This document shows positions 1-12,800 of a DNA stretch of 64,000 nucleotides, one piece after another. Each line of letters begins with the position of its first letter. Within the stretch, counting starts at the first letter, position 1. This DNA is from Todiramphus chloris collaris (Eukaryota > Chordata > Aves > Coraciiformes > Alcedinidae). Where the stretch lies: contig JANVCC010000064.1 of assembly GCA_025345505.1 (NCBI GenBank), positions 4,201,693-4,265,692 of the forward strand, read 5' to 3'. The position numbers and the translations under genes are program-made. The notes below the pieces were generated by a model. It saw only the letters and a list, made by a program, of their open reading frames with translations. It made no database searches and was not told where the DNA came from.

Positions 1-764
1 AGGAATCTAAGAGGAAGGAGGTGCATCCTCTTTGCAGGTAACTGCCCTCTTATGAGATCTTTTGAAGGATTCCATCAAGATAAGGAGCTCTGGACTCTAT
101 TTGCCATAGCAAAGGTAAGAACCTTGCTGGTGAAGCCCACGCGAGCTCTGAATCTAGTTCCAATTTGGGAACAGGTTAGTTCAGGAAGGAATACCATGGA
201 AGGAAAGACACATGGAAGGAAAGACAACTGTGAGAATAACACTGATTCGCAGGGGGGGCATTTGCCCTACCTCCAGGTGAACTCCCCCAGGAACCCATCC
301 ATGCTCATTCAGCACAGGAAAGGTGGACAATGGCAGAGTATATGTTTCCCAGGGCTCACTGTGCAGACTTTCATTTCCTATTCATATTACTTCCCTCTAT
401 AATTACCCAGCTTCCCCCATGTGCATACATTCCCCACAGGCAGATCTGCTGCTTTTCCCAGTGATACAGTAAGGACCAAATTAATCTCTGGCCCAGATCC
501 AGTGCAATTGCAGTGACATTGGAATGGGCAATTAGCAGTGCAGATTTCATAACACAGTCTGGAAGGAGCAAATCAAGGGCCTTAATGCAGACCCTGAAAT
601 TATATACGTTAGCAGCACAAAGGCCAAGCCCCCCTTGTGGGTTGACATCCAAGGGCAGGATTTTAGCAACATACTTCTCTAGGAAGTACTTGACCATGGA
701 GGACTTGGACCACTTGGTGAGAAGTAATGAGAGCGTGTGTAGGTAACAGCCTTGAAATACTCAC
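1..764. other. SORL1 intron 37, partial
   Basis: No exon, repeat family or regulatory site could be supported here. Open frames in it show no likeness to SORL1. Confidence 0.6.
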
Positions 765-869
765 TCTAACTGTGTATAACGCGTTGACCTGTAAGTTCTT
801 GATCTCAGTGTAGTTCTTGGTGGTTCTAAGGGACGACCACTCCTTGGATCCGCTCCTGCTGTATTCCAC
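765..869 (-). CDS. SORL1: SORL1 exon 37, FN3 domain 2 (continued); last exon in window
   Basis: Residues 1659-1693, [20 protein letters not shown] onward to LYTVR, phase 0 at both ends. Exon 38 (human AAVTSRGIGNWSDS) was looked for in bases 1-764 and not found, so it lies outside. Confidence 0.95.
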
Positions 870-3800
870 CTAGGAGCACCAAAACAAGGGATGAGGTCTC
901 CAGAGTCAACAGCATGGCAGGGTGGTGGGTCCCTCTGTGTCAAAATGTCAGTAGAAAGAAGTAGGAAAGCTAAGAGAGAGAGCCAGAAGTGGAATGATGA
1001 GCTTGAGGGCTGTGTTGCTACCTACAGCAATTTCCTCTGTGTAATGCCCTATTTCTGGCCCACCCCTCTCTGCAGATACAGCTGTGTTCAGACAGTCCAG
1101 CCCGTGCTGCTGTGACCCCCCAGCCTTCCCCATCCCCCCGCTGATCCGGACTCAGCCGTGCTGGGCAGCAGGACTCACGATGAACTCCCGTATGAGGCCG
1201 TGGGCGTTCGCGGGGGGACTCCACCAGCCCATCACCACTCCTTCAGCTTCTTTCTTCAGGGACAGCTGAAGGTTCAAGGGAGCATCCGGTACTAGGGAGA
1301 GAAACAGGGGTGTCAGTGACGGTCGCAGTTCTGTGTCGGATCACACAGGGAAAAGCAGGGTCTCCCTGAAAGCTTGGGACAGAGGGGGAATGGCCAAGCG
1401 GTCCTGGCTCACGTGAGATGTCTTATTCCTGCTGTTGTGTGCCGAGTCCCTTTCACCCCCCTTCTTGAACAATGAAGCCTTCTTTTGTAACTGCAGTGAA
1501 GCCAGGTTTTCACTAAGCTCTTTGCTTTAGTTTGCATCCCTTCCTTAACCTGACCTCTGCTCTACAACTAGAAAGATCTTCCTCTTTGCATGAGGTGCTG
1601 AGCATCCCACGTGCTCCTCGCTGCACTGTGAGAAGAGATGAACTTCCCAGTGAGGGTAAACCACTAAGTCATGGGGAAGGGAGGAAAGAGGGCAGGCTGG
1701 GGACTCGGTGCAGGACTGACTCTAGGTGGGGAACCCACAGCCTGTTTTCCAGTCCATCACTATTCCCAAGGCTCCTTTTGTTCCTAATGGGGACACCTCC
1801 ATGGTACTGCCTTTCTAAGCCAAAGAGGCACGTGACAGGTTACTGCTGAGTTCTGCTTACATCCTTCGGGCGTCCGGAGGGTGATGAAGTCGTTGGTGTT
1901 GTAGACTCGGCTCAGACACTGCACTTGGACTTTCACCTGATAGGTACAGTCAGGCTTGAGGACTTTCAAAACGCCGTTGGTTTTGTTGCTGTGGGTTTCC
2001 AAGATCTTCCAAATACTTTCACCGACCATCCTGCACGAGAGAATCACAGCCCTCCAGCCAGGACAGTGCTTGGTAACAATGGGTGAAACCACCTATCTCT
2101 TTCTTTAGAGCTTGCTGCTTAGTTTTCTTTCCAGGAAAACCACCCCACCAGTTTCAAAAGATGCTTTTTGAAAGCCTGAACTAAATGTACCTTAGTGACT
2201 TATAAGCACCATTCTCTGAGGTTTTCCGTAACTGTTCTCACAGAATCAGAAACACAGAATGTTAAGGGTTGGAAGGGACCTCAAAAGATCATCTAGTCCA
2301 ACCCCCCTGCCAGAGCAGGACCACCTAGAGCAGGTCACACAGGAACGTGTCCAGGTGGGTTTGGAATGTCTCCAGAGAAGGAGACTCCACATCCCCTCTG
2401 GACAGCCTGGTCCAGGCTCTGTCATCCTCACAGTGAAAGTTTTTCCTTCTGTTTCTGTGGAACCTCTTATGCTCCAGCTTACACCCGTTGCCCCTTGTCC
2501 CATCATTGGAAATAACAGAGCAGAGCCTGGCTCCATCCTCCTGACACTCGCCCTTTAGGTATTTATAAACATTACTGAGGTCACCCCTCAGTCTCCTCTT
2601 CTCCAAGCTAAAGAGCCCCAGCTCCCTCCCTTTCATCATAAGGGAGATGCTCCACTCCCTTCATCATCTCTGTGGCTCTGCACTGGACTCTCTCAAGCAA
2701 TTCCCTGTCCTTCTTGAACTGAGTGGTCCAGAACTGAACACAATATTCCAGATGAGGTCTCTGACTTTGTGATTGTTAGCAGTTCCAAAAAGACAAGGCC
2801 CAAGTGGAAGCCCCCCCCCCAACCCACCTTGAATACAGCAACGTTACTGTCTGAATAAACAGCCACAAAGAAAACAAACAGAGCTCTTCACAAATGTCCC
2901 CTAGTTAGTCTGGGTCTCCATTGCAACCAAGAGAAGGCTCTTCCAAGCAGAGCTCGACTGCACAGCTCTCAGTCTTTCGGGCCTGATTCTGTACTTTTGA
3001 TGACTACAAAGATTCTTACTCTTTGCTGTAAACGTGGGCACGCCGATACCCGTGCTCGTGCTTCTAACCTTTATTTGATGGGAACAGCAAGGGGTGGCAC
3101 GGTGTACCTGTAATAGACGTTGTAGACACAGGAGGTCGAGGACATTCTTTTAGGCCGAGCCCACGTCAGAGTGACATCGCCGGAGAAATCGGCTGTCCAC
3201 TGCAGGTTCTGGACTTTGTACACGATGGTGTCATCTAAGCGGGCAATGGGAAAAGTTAGTCTGTCAGAGGGAAACAAGCCCTTGGCCCAGAGGAGAAACG
3301 GAAGTTATGTTCGTAGAGCAAACAAGATGTAGGGGTAGAAGCAGTAGGATGACTGAAGGGAGTATGTGAACCATTCAAATTTCACGTGTAATTTAGGTGG
3401 GTGTTATCAGTGGAGAAAAGCAGGCTTGTCAGAAGGTGGTTGGGAGCAGGAACATAACCCTGGTGCTCTTAGTTCTACCCAAGTCTTGGTTGTCTTTGTG
3501 CTGCATCACGCAAGCAGCCCTTTTCCCTGGGATGAAGGGGGCTGTTGATGTCAAGTTCATCAGCATCATTCTGGAAGTGTCTGAGGGCTAACTGGCCAGT
3601 GCAAGCCAAGTCATTCTGCTACTCGTGCAATCAGTCTGTGCCACCCAGGGCCTGTCTTTGCCTGTTTTTCCTTATCACTCCTTGCATTCAGACGAAGGAC
3701 CCAGGCAGGGGCTGGTAACTAAGGCAGCAGTCTGGGGACTGCTTCAACGTGAGCTCTGCAGCTGAATCACCACTTGACCTTGGGAGAGGCATTTAGGGGA

Positions 3801-6800
3801 CAGCAGCACCGTGAAATCCAGCACAGGCAGAGGTGAGGGCTGGAGGTGCTTATCTGAAGCGACCCATATCCACGCTCTGCTCCTGCTATGCCACTCCCTG
3901 CTCTCTCCCTTCAAGGACCGCGTGTCAAAGCCCACATCCAAGCACCCTGGCAGGACTAGGCTCAGCTTCAGTCCCAGTGCTGTACAGAAACCGAGCACAG
4001 CAGAGCCAAACTGCTGCTGCTTGGCTTTCCTGAACCAACTCGAGATGAAACCCAGCAGGGATGCAGGTCCGTGGACAGGCACGGCATGACAAGCTATCCG
4101 AGGGAAAAGAGATGGTCTCCCCTTGCTGTAGCAGCCGAGCCGTGAATCGTGGCAGCTCCTTCCCCCTCCCCTGAACCTGCTAGCCTCTCCCAATCAATAT
4201 TTAATTAAAGTCCTGAAACCTGATTGATGCCCAACCCCCCAAGCAGTTGGGTAGGAAAGCGGCTGAATCTCAGGGCTGGCCAGAGACAGCGACTGATCGC
4301 TGTTATCTGCCCAGGGCAGGCTACCTCAGCAGGGCCACCAAAGGCCAGCGTGGGAGGACCAGGGATGGCAGGAGAGCATGTGTCATGGCTCCCAGAGTCA
4401 CCTTGCAGAGGAGGACAGAGGTGGAGACTATTGCTTCACTTGTGGGTCATGTAAAATGGACGGCTTTGCTCCTACCCATCCTAAAGTGGTTTTTTCTATG
4501 TCTGAAGCTGCTGGAAGACAAACTGGCAGTGTAAAAGCCGCCTGGGAAGTTTGGCTCAGCTGGTTCTAAATGGGCGAGGAGGTAGTTTGGACAACTGAAT
4601 GGAGGCAGACACGTCTAGGATGTTGTGAATGAAAGGTCCTGTATCTAGGAGAGCACCTCTGCGTGCTACCACAGAGCAGGGCAGGAGAAATGGGAGAGGG
4701 CTGCTGCTTACCGGTACAGTTACGCTCATCGCTGCTGTCTGAGCAGTCCAGATATCCATCACACCGCTCTGTCACCAAAATGCAGGCTTCTCCATCCTCA
4801 CATTTATAACCATTAGGGCACGACAGGGTGCTGTGAGTAGCTGAAAGAGGCAGAACGGTTTCAGGGCTTAAAGTAGGGAACTTCCCTCACCTGCACTGGG
4901 CTGTTTGAAGTGCCAGTGCTGCTTCAAAAGCAGGCTTGGCTCCGGGAGGCTGCACGTCAGGGATGGAGCTCAGGCACAGTGCCTCTGTCACAGGGCTACC
5001 TCACCCTGGCAAGGTGGCATCAGAAGAACCTGGAGCTTATCCCACTGAAAACAACTGGACTTCTAATGGGAATGACACCAGTTGTTTGGGCTCTGCATTC
5101 CCGTTTTGCTGTGACGGTGCATTTACTGCAAGGATTTCACCAGCAGTAAAACTCTCCAGTGACTCCCTCATCCTCACAAAGAGCTCGCCCAGGGCAAGAG
5201 CCGGGCGAGCGGCCGTCCCCTCCGCGCACTTACGGCAGCTCCTCTCGTCCGTGCCATCCTGGCAGTCCCGCCGCCCGTCGCAGCGCTTCCAGTTGGGGAT
5301 GCACTTGTGCAGCTGCTGGCACTCGAACTCGAACCTGCTGCAGCGTCCCGGGAGCGCCGGGGAGGTGGCCGTCGCATTGGGTCCTGCACCAAGCAGCGAG
5401 TGAGGAAACCACCCAAGGCACGGCCAGGCTGCCGCTGCCACCGGGAGGGACCGAAAGCTATCGCCAGGTCCCGGCTCCACTAGATGGCAATCTCTTCCCA
5501 TCTAGCAGGTAGATGGCTTCTGCTGGGAGGATGCCCAAGACATCCCCTCTCCTGACTGCAGAGGGCTAGGAGAGCTCCTGGTTGGCAGGGGATGTCCTGC
5601 CCAAGCCATCCTCTCNNNNNNNNNNGTGTCATTTAGCCCTGTAACCCGGCAAGGCTCTGAGACCGAAAGGCCAACGGTCCTTACAGATGTGACCCAGCAG
5701 CAAAAGGCAGGGGGTGAGGAAGAGGAAAAAGCTCACGTGAAGTAGGGCAGGCTTCCTCGTCGGAGCCGTCGGTGCAGTCCTTGTAGCCATCGCAGACCCA
5801 GCTGTTTATGACGCAGGCGCCGCTGTTGCAGCGGAAGTGATTCGGTAAGCACGTCGGTGGGGCTGAGGTGGTAACGGGGCGAACTGGAGAACCTGAAAAC
5901 ACACGGAGGTGATTTGAGACCCCTGCTCCCGTGTATGGGGTGTGAGCTGTGCCTGATCCCTGCCAGCAGTGGGCAGCGTGGCCTTACAAGCCCAACGTTT
6001 TTGCCTGCATTGTATTTGCACAAGTCCTCATTAGGAGTTCCAAAAAGAGAGTACAAGATGCGTGGGGAGTGTGTGCACAGCCCGTTCATGGGGGTTTTCA
6101 GAGCCATGGGGCTGTCCCAGGAAGCCCCATGGGAAGGCAGCTGATGCTGAATGGTCCTTCAAGATGCTGCAGCCCAGCCCCGGCCAGGGCCCCTGTGAGC
6201 AGAGCAGACACAGAGTGCCCTTACCCTCACAGTCCTTCTCATCGGACCAGTCCCCACAGTCGTTCTCCTCGTCACACTTCCACCGATTGGGGATGCAGTG
6301 CCCATTCCCACACTGGAACTGGTAGTACCGGGAGCAGTTTGGAGCCTCTGTTGGGTTTTCTGACAACAAGATAAGAGTCCTGTGAGCCTCAGCATTATCT
6401 CGTCTTCAGCACAGTTGAGGTGTGGGACTCTCAGGCCAGGCTATGGCTGGCTCAGAGAGCATCACCCTATCTATCTGCCTCAGCAGCGTGGGCAGGGTCC
6501 TTTCTCTTCATCTCCAGCATCCCCATTCCTCATGGTCCTCGCTAGCCTGTTGCCACCACGATTACTCCAGTGTACTGGGTGCTTCATGGGCAGACACTAC
6601 CTATGATCTCAGAACTGGATCTGACAGCAAGATTCAGAGAGAGTATGGCAGAAACAGAGAAGCAAACCCTGCAGTTCTGAAATGAAGACACAGCTGCTTT
6701 ATCTGGCTTGGTACAGTTCCTACAGCTACCCAGGGAACAGCGGTAAATATTGAGTTTGGCTGAAAACTGCCTGTCTGCTTTAGGCTGGGAATCTGTGGAG

Positions 6801-9800
6801 TAAATATGGTCACATATGATTTAGTCAAGCACAGGATGCGCCAGCCATATCAGACTTTTCATTGTGGTTCTGTTTGCCTACCTGCAGTACAAGGAAAATG
6901 AGTGTTCTCTGTGTAAGATGCTCTGCAACGTGCAAATGGAATGCTATACGTACATATACAGGAGTGCCTACGTAAAACATGAAGAAGCCAGTACTCTGTG
7001 CTCCCGAAATTCCACAAAGCGATAAGAGACCCTGAGGTACTGCTCACCACAGTTTGCTTCATCAGAGTAATCGCCGCAGTCATCCATCCCATCGCACTTC
7101 CACACCAGGCTGATGCACACGCCGTTCTGGCACTGGAAGCTGAACTGGTCGCAGGTCCGGTGGAACTCGGGGTCCTGAGCTGCAGGGTGGCATGGAGAGA
7201 CATCAGAGGTTCAGCGTCAAGACCAAAGGCTTGAGGGAAGCTCATCATTGAGGAGGAAAGAGCACACTCAGAGGCAATCACGGAGTCATAAGCAGAGCAC
7301 TACAGTCCAGAGCCACCTCTTAGGAGATCTGGCAGCTTTCTGGTACCCTGGGGAACGCACTCTTCCATCCACGCCTCTGGTTTCATTCTCTGTCCTTTCA
7401 CAAAGATGCACAGTATCACACTTACAGCAGCCAGCATAGTTGGCATCCTCATCTGATCCATCTCGACACTGGATGATGCCATCGCACACCATGGAGTGGA
7501 ACAAGCACTGCTGCCGGTTCTTGCACACAAAATCCATGTAGCGAGTGCACAGGGGTTCTGGAAAAACAGGAGGTCAGGAGGGGAGGGGATGGCACCTCTG
7601 CTGTCCTTGGCAGCAAGAAGGCCACCGGCTGTGATCAGCACAGAGCTGAGCACAGTGGCTGGATTTCGGGAAGCTACAGAAAGTTTCCAAGAGAAACAGC
7701 TCCGACTCTGTCCCTGCACAGCTGCCCTCGCCTGAGAACACCGCGGGGCACAGGCGGGTTGGCACAGGCACCAAGAAGAGCTTGGTCACCCCAACCCGAA
7801 CACAACTCCTGACAGCACATCCTCCCTGTCCACCACAGCCCTGCCTCCTGTGCCTTTTGCTGACATCCACAGACCGGCCGATTCCCCTGGGGGCTTGTGA
7901 ATGCTAACTAAGGTTTTCCCAGGGCTTTTCTCCCAGCCAGATGGGCTGGGGCAGACTGGGAAGGCTGTCAACCCTCACTGGGACAAGCCCCCACTAGCTG
8001 CCCACGGCCCCGGTACTCACCGCAGTGCTGCTCGTCCGAGGCGTCGGAGCAGTCGTTGATGCCGTCGCAGTGTTTGCTGGTTGGGATGCAGGTGCCGTTC
8101 GGGCACTGGAAGCCGTTGCACTTTTTCTCTGAAATTCAGAATTGGGTGGATGTTTTGTGGCTGGGCTACAAAAAGTCCACGGCTCAGCCCCAGTTGCCTT
8201 CTCCCTGCATCTGCCCTGCTTCTGGAGGGATGGGAACCGTCCCCTCGAGTTTGCTGTGGGTTTTTCTCAGGGACTTTGTAGCAAACCCTCCCGCCCCGGG
8301 GCAGAGCCCCTCCAGCGTTACCGCAGTTGGCAGGGTCCTCGTCGGAGCCGTCCTGGCAGTCGGCGTCGCCGTCGCAGGCCCAGCGCTGGGGGATGCAGTG
8401 GCCGTTCTGGCACTGGAAGCTGGAGGCCTCGCAGGTGTGATATACTGCTGAAACCAGAGCCAGGGGACCGCCTGAGCCTGGGGCATCAGCCACATCCCCA
8501 CTGAGAGTTGGACTGCCCCCCCAAATCCCCCGCCACGCACCCCTACTCCCTCTGCCCGCACCAGACCGCACACTGGGGCAGGTCCCAGTGACCACCCCAG
8601 GGTCTGCCCCAGGAGTGCAGGTTCTCCCTGGGTCTTGTCCTCTCTTGTCCTCTCCGTGCCCATCCTTGCTCACAGGTCTGCTTTGCCTCAGGGGTGGGTT
8701 TTGGAGGCTAGTGATCCTTTCCAAAGCTCTCCCACACTCATGAGGCTGGTGTCGGTCTCTTCTCCCAAATTACTAATGAAAGGACAAGAGGAAATGGCCT
8801 CAAGTTGCATCAGGGGAGGTTTAGGTTGGATATTAGAAAGGAATTCTTTAGTGAGAGAGTGGTTGGGCAGTGGAACAGGCTGCCCAGGGAGGGGGTGCAG
8901 TCACCATCCCTGGAGGGGTTTAAAGAACGAGTAGCACTGGAGGCTGTGGTCTGGTGGTTAGGGAGATGTTGGGATGAAGGTTGGACTTGATGATCCTAGA
9001 GGTCCTTTCCAACCATAATAATTCTCTGAGCCTCTTTCCCTTTGATCTTGGTCCTTGGCGTGTGGGGGAAAATGTGACAGTGGTGGCATCTTGCCGGAGA
9101 TGGCAGAAAACACCACAGTGAGACAGCAAACTTTGGCAGAGCGGCACTGAACCCCGTGGAGGGCAGGACAGCCTTTAATTAAGGCAGGCAAAGCTCTTCT
9201 GTGTTGCCAGAGCAAATTAGAAATACAATTCCCCTTGGGTTTCCCAGGGAGTAGGGCCTTGGCTTTCCTCAGGCTCATCTCATGAAAATATCTGCCTGTG
9301 GGATATCTTGGTTGAAGCCTGGTCTATGTTGTCACTTTGGAGAGAAGTGCTGCTCTTCAACCAGGAGAGCACTCGTCGTTATTGAGAAGAAAAAGCAGTG
9401 TTCAACTTAATTAAATTGCATGCTACTGGATTTTAGGTTAGCGAGTGACACGTACTTGCAGATATTTCAAAATACTACAATCTTGCAGCAGTAATATTCT
9501 ATTAGGTATTCAGCGTGAAATGTAATTATTTTAGATAAGAGCAATAATTGCAGCTGGTGAAGTCAGACGAAATGTTTCTCAAATAATTGTGATCCTCTTA
9601 GATAATTTCAACTTTAGGCTTTCCAAACCCGATACACTTTTTTTGAAGTAGGCTCCTTTCCTGACTAATTCTCTCCGGAGAAACTCATATGAGAGATAAG
9701 TGATACCAATATAAATTAAACCTTCTTATACAGCCACACGCTCAGAATACTAACAACCGGGTTCCCTGGTGCCACGCTAAAACCCAGCGTGCTCGAGGCA

Positions 9801-12800
9801 CATCAAATGCTGCAGGGGGTGAGCACACAGGGGCTCGGAGCCCTGAAAGGGATCTCCTAGATCCTCGTGGCAGAGCCCCGTGACAGCAGCTAGCCCCGCT
9901 GTCTATCCCAGACAGACTCTCAGAACTCTCTAATACCTAGAGTTTTGGCTCGGGTTGGTTTTTTTAGGTTTTGTTATTTGTTGGCTTTTCTCCTGGGAAA
10001 AAGGCTCCATCTGGGTGTTAACCACAGGAGGCTGCTGAGGAACAGCAGTTTTACACTGTGGTGCTGTGAGTGTTGTGACTTTACAGCTGCAAATACAGAA
10101 TGAGGCTCAGGGGTGTAGGACTGGCTGCACGGGAGGTGTGAACTGGGGATGATAGTACTTCTGGCAACCAGGCTGCATGGGTACGAGTTATAAGAGAAAA
10201 CAAGAGTGGATCTTCCAGAGGTGACTCCACACTCGTGACACCCTCTCACCCTCTCTGTATTTCCCAACCAGCAGAGCAAAGTGAGGCTGCTCAGCAGAGG
10301 AGCTGCTTCCCAAGCTCAGTCTGCCTCTCCTTCTGATCACTGCACTGGGGAGAAGCTGCAAAGAACACGCCTGGTTCTTGCAACGTATTTAACAACAGGG
10401 AAACGGTCGGAATTCAACTGGCCTGTTCGCTGCCTCCGGGCAACAAGGGAGCCCTTTTTTGCACAGAAGCATTCTACAGCTGCCCGGCAGCCACAGCCCT
10501 GCTTCCCCATTCACTGGAGCTTCAAAGGCACGGGCAGCGCCGGCTGGTACGCAGCAGCTGGATGGCCCTGTGGCCAGTGCAGCATGGCACGCCTGGCAGC
10601 GCCATCTCGCAAGTGAAAAGCAAAGTTGGATCACTGCGTGAGCGTTGCAAAGCTGTCAGCACATTCCCAGCGAGCCCTAAAGCACTGGAGGAAAGAAACC
10701 CTTCGCTTTTTGGAGCATTACATCACCCTGAGCTGAGCTGCAGGCTGGCTGGTCGCCCTGCTGGGTGGCTCAGCTATGAAGCAGGGAAACTGAGGCGTGA
10801 GACGTTGGTCCATGTCTTACAGCCCCTCAGGCTGCAAGTAAGGAGTGTTTGCAACACAGAAGTGCTTACCAGTACAGTTTGCTTCATCAGACCAGTCCCT
10901 GCAATCATTATCACCATCACACATCCAGGAGAGGCGAATGCACATCCCCGAGCTGCAGCTGAATTCATCACTTCTACACTGGTGAGCCTCTGCAAACAAG
11001 CACACACAGTTCTGAGGTCGAGGAGAGGAGGCTGATATCTCAGAGGTGACAGACTGCAAAGCAGACTCATCTTGAAAGCGTGTTTTCCTGCTGGTCCCTA
11101 GCCCTGAAGAACCAAGAGCTGCCACCCTGCTGCTTACCAGCCTCTTCTCTCCCTTAGTGCAGCATCGCTGCTCTCCGGATGGCTAAGCTGGAGGTGGATG
11201 GCCACAAACACAGCACCACTGAGAAACCCACACCTCTGGAGCACTTGCTGGGCAGTTGCCCCATGTCAGCTTGTAATATCTATCAAATATTTGGCTTTGG
11301 GTCACAGGAGTACCCAAGGAGCAGAGAGGGAGAGCACAGAAACCTTCCTGCCTGACCACAGCAAGGGGGAGAACCAGTGCATGGCCTCCTCTCTTCTCCT
11401 CTCCCTCGCTTCCCAGTACCCAGAAAGTGGTGGGAGAAGGTGGCAGGATAAACAGGAGGGGTATCTGGTGAGGCACTGCCTTGCCCTACAGCATCTCCAA
11501 GTATCACCCTGCACCCTGCTTTCCAGCCTGGGACAGGGAAGGAGGCTTGGGGGAGGGCACTCACCACAGTGACTCTCATCGCTGTTATCCCCGCAGTCGT
11601 CCTCCAGGTCACATTTGTAGGACAGTGGGATGCAGGTCCCCGAGCCCAGGCAGCGGAACTGGGTGTCTGCGTCGCACACAGTGGTGGCTAACGCAGCAGA
11701 GAGGGAGAGGAGGGGGAGAAAGAGGTTAGGGTGGTGGTTAGAGGACGGCTACCGCTGTTTTATCTTGCTGTCTTTATCAGCAGCGCAGAGCGCAGGGGGG
11801 CTGTCTGCCTGGGGAGCAGCTCGGCGAGAGCTGCAGCCGCACGATGCGGACAAAGTCACTTTCTCTCTGCACTCTTTTCCCTGGCATTGGCTGTGCCCTC
11901 TATTAGCCAGAGAAGACAATCACTGCAAGAGACAAACACGTCCTGAGAAGACAATCACTGCAAGAGACAAACACGCACCCCCAGGCATCAGTCTCGCTGA
12001 ACTGGAGATGTTTACACCTGAGCTGGTCAAGGGGAAAGAGTGGCCCTTGCGGGACAGGACTCATCCGACCGGCTTCAGACGTCTACCAGAAAAGGAGATG
12101 AGCTGCACCCCCAGAGCACCCCTCGCTCTCCATCACTACCAGGGAGCGCAGACCCCGGGCTCGGGTGCGGTGCCGCCGCCGCAGACACCCAATGCCGCCG
12201 CAGGACACTTACGGCAGTTCTTCTCATCGCTCATGTCCCCGCAGTCATTGTCGTTGTCGCACTGCCAAATGCTGTTTATGCAGTTCCCATTGAAGCATCT
12301 GTACTGGTTCGGCAGACACGTGTTTTCTGGTGCAAGAGGGAAAACAAATCCAAGCTGGCGTGGAGGCATGACAGCGCGCTTTCGGGAGACGGGCCGTACT
12401 CCTCCTCACCCAAAGGGTGGCAGAAAGGTCGTGCCGACCTCTCGCAAGGGTAGAAACCTCCTCTCAACGTAAAGCAGCGGCAAGAACCGAGTGTGGTTTT
12501 ACCTTCCTTTATGCAAGTGTTGTTCCTCATGACGTAGCCGTGAGGGCAGTCACACTTCACCTCCCCTGTGGGCAGCACGGTGCTGGTTACCCCCTCGGGG
12601 CACTTGCAGCTCTTGCCGTTGTTCGACTTGGGCAGGCAGAGCAGGCTGCAGGGCTTGGTGATGCAGGCGTTCTCCCCTGGTGCGAGGGCAAGGGGGAAGG
12701 GGATGTTGTCAGGACAGAGGGCTGGAGATGCTGCAGGAAGCCCCGTTTAACCTGCCACCCCAGGCTTTGTGTTCGGACCCCCAGTTAGGAGCCAGCTCTG

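Noticed and set aside
371-697. 108-codon minus-strand frame left of SORL1 exon 37
   Set aside because: No likeness to SORL1 exon 38 or any domain; lies in intron sequence and has no matching splice sites in phase.
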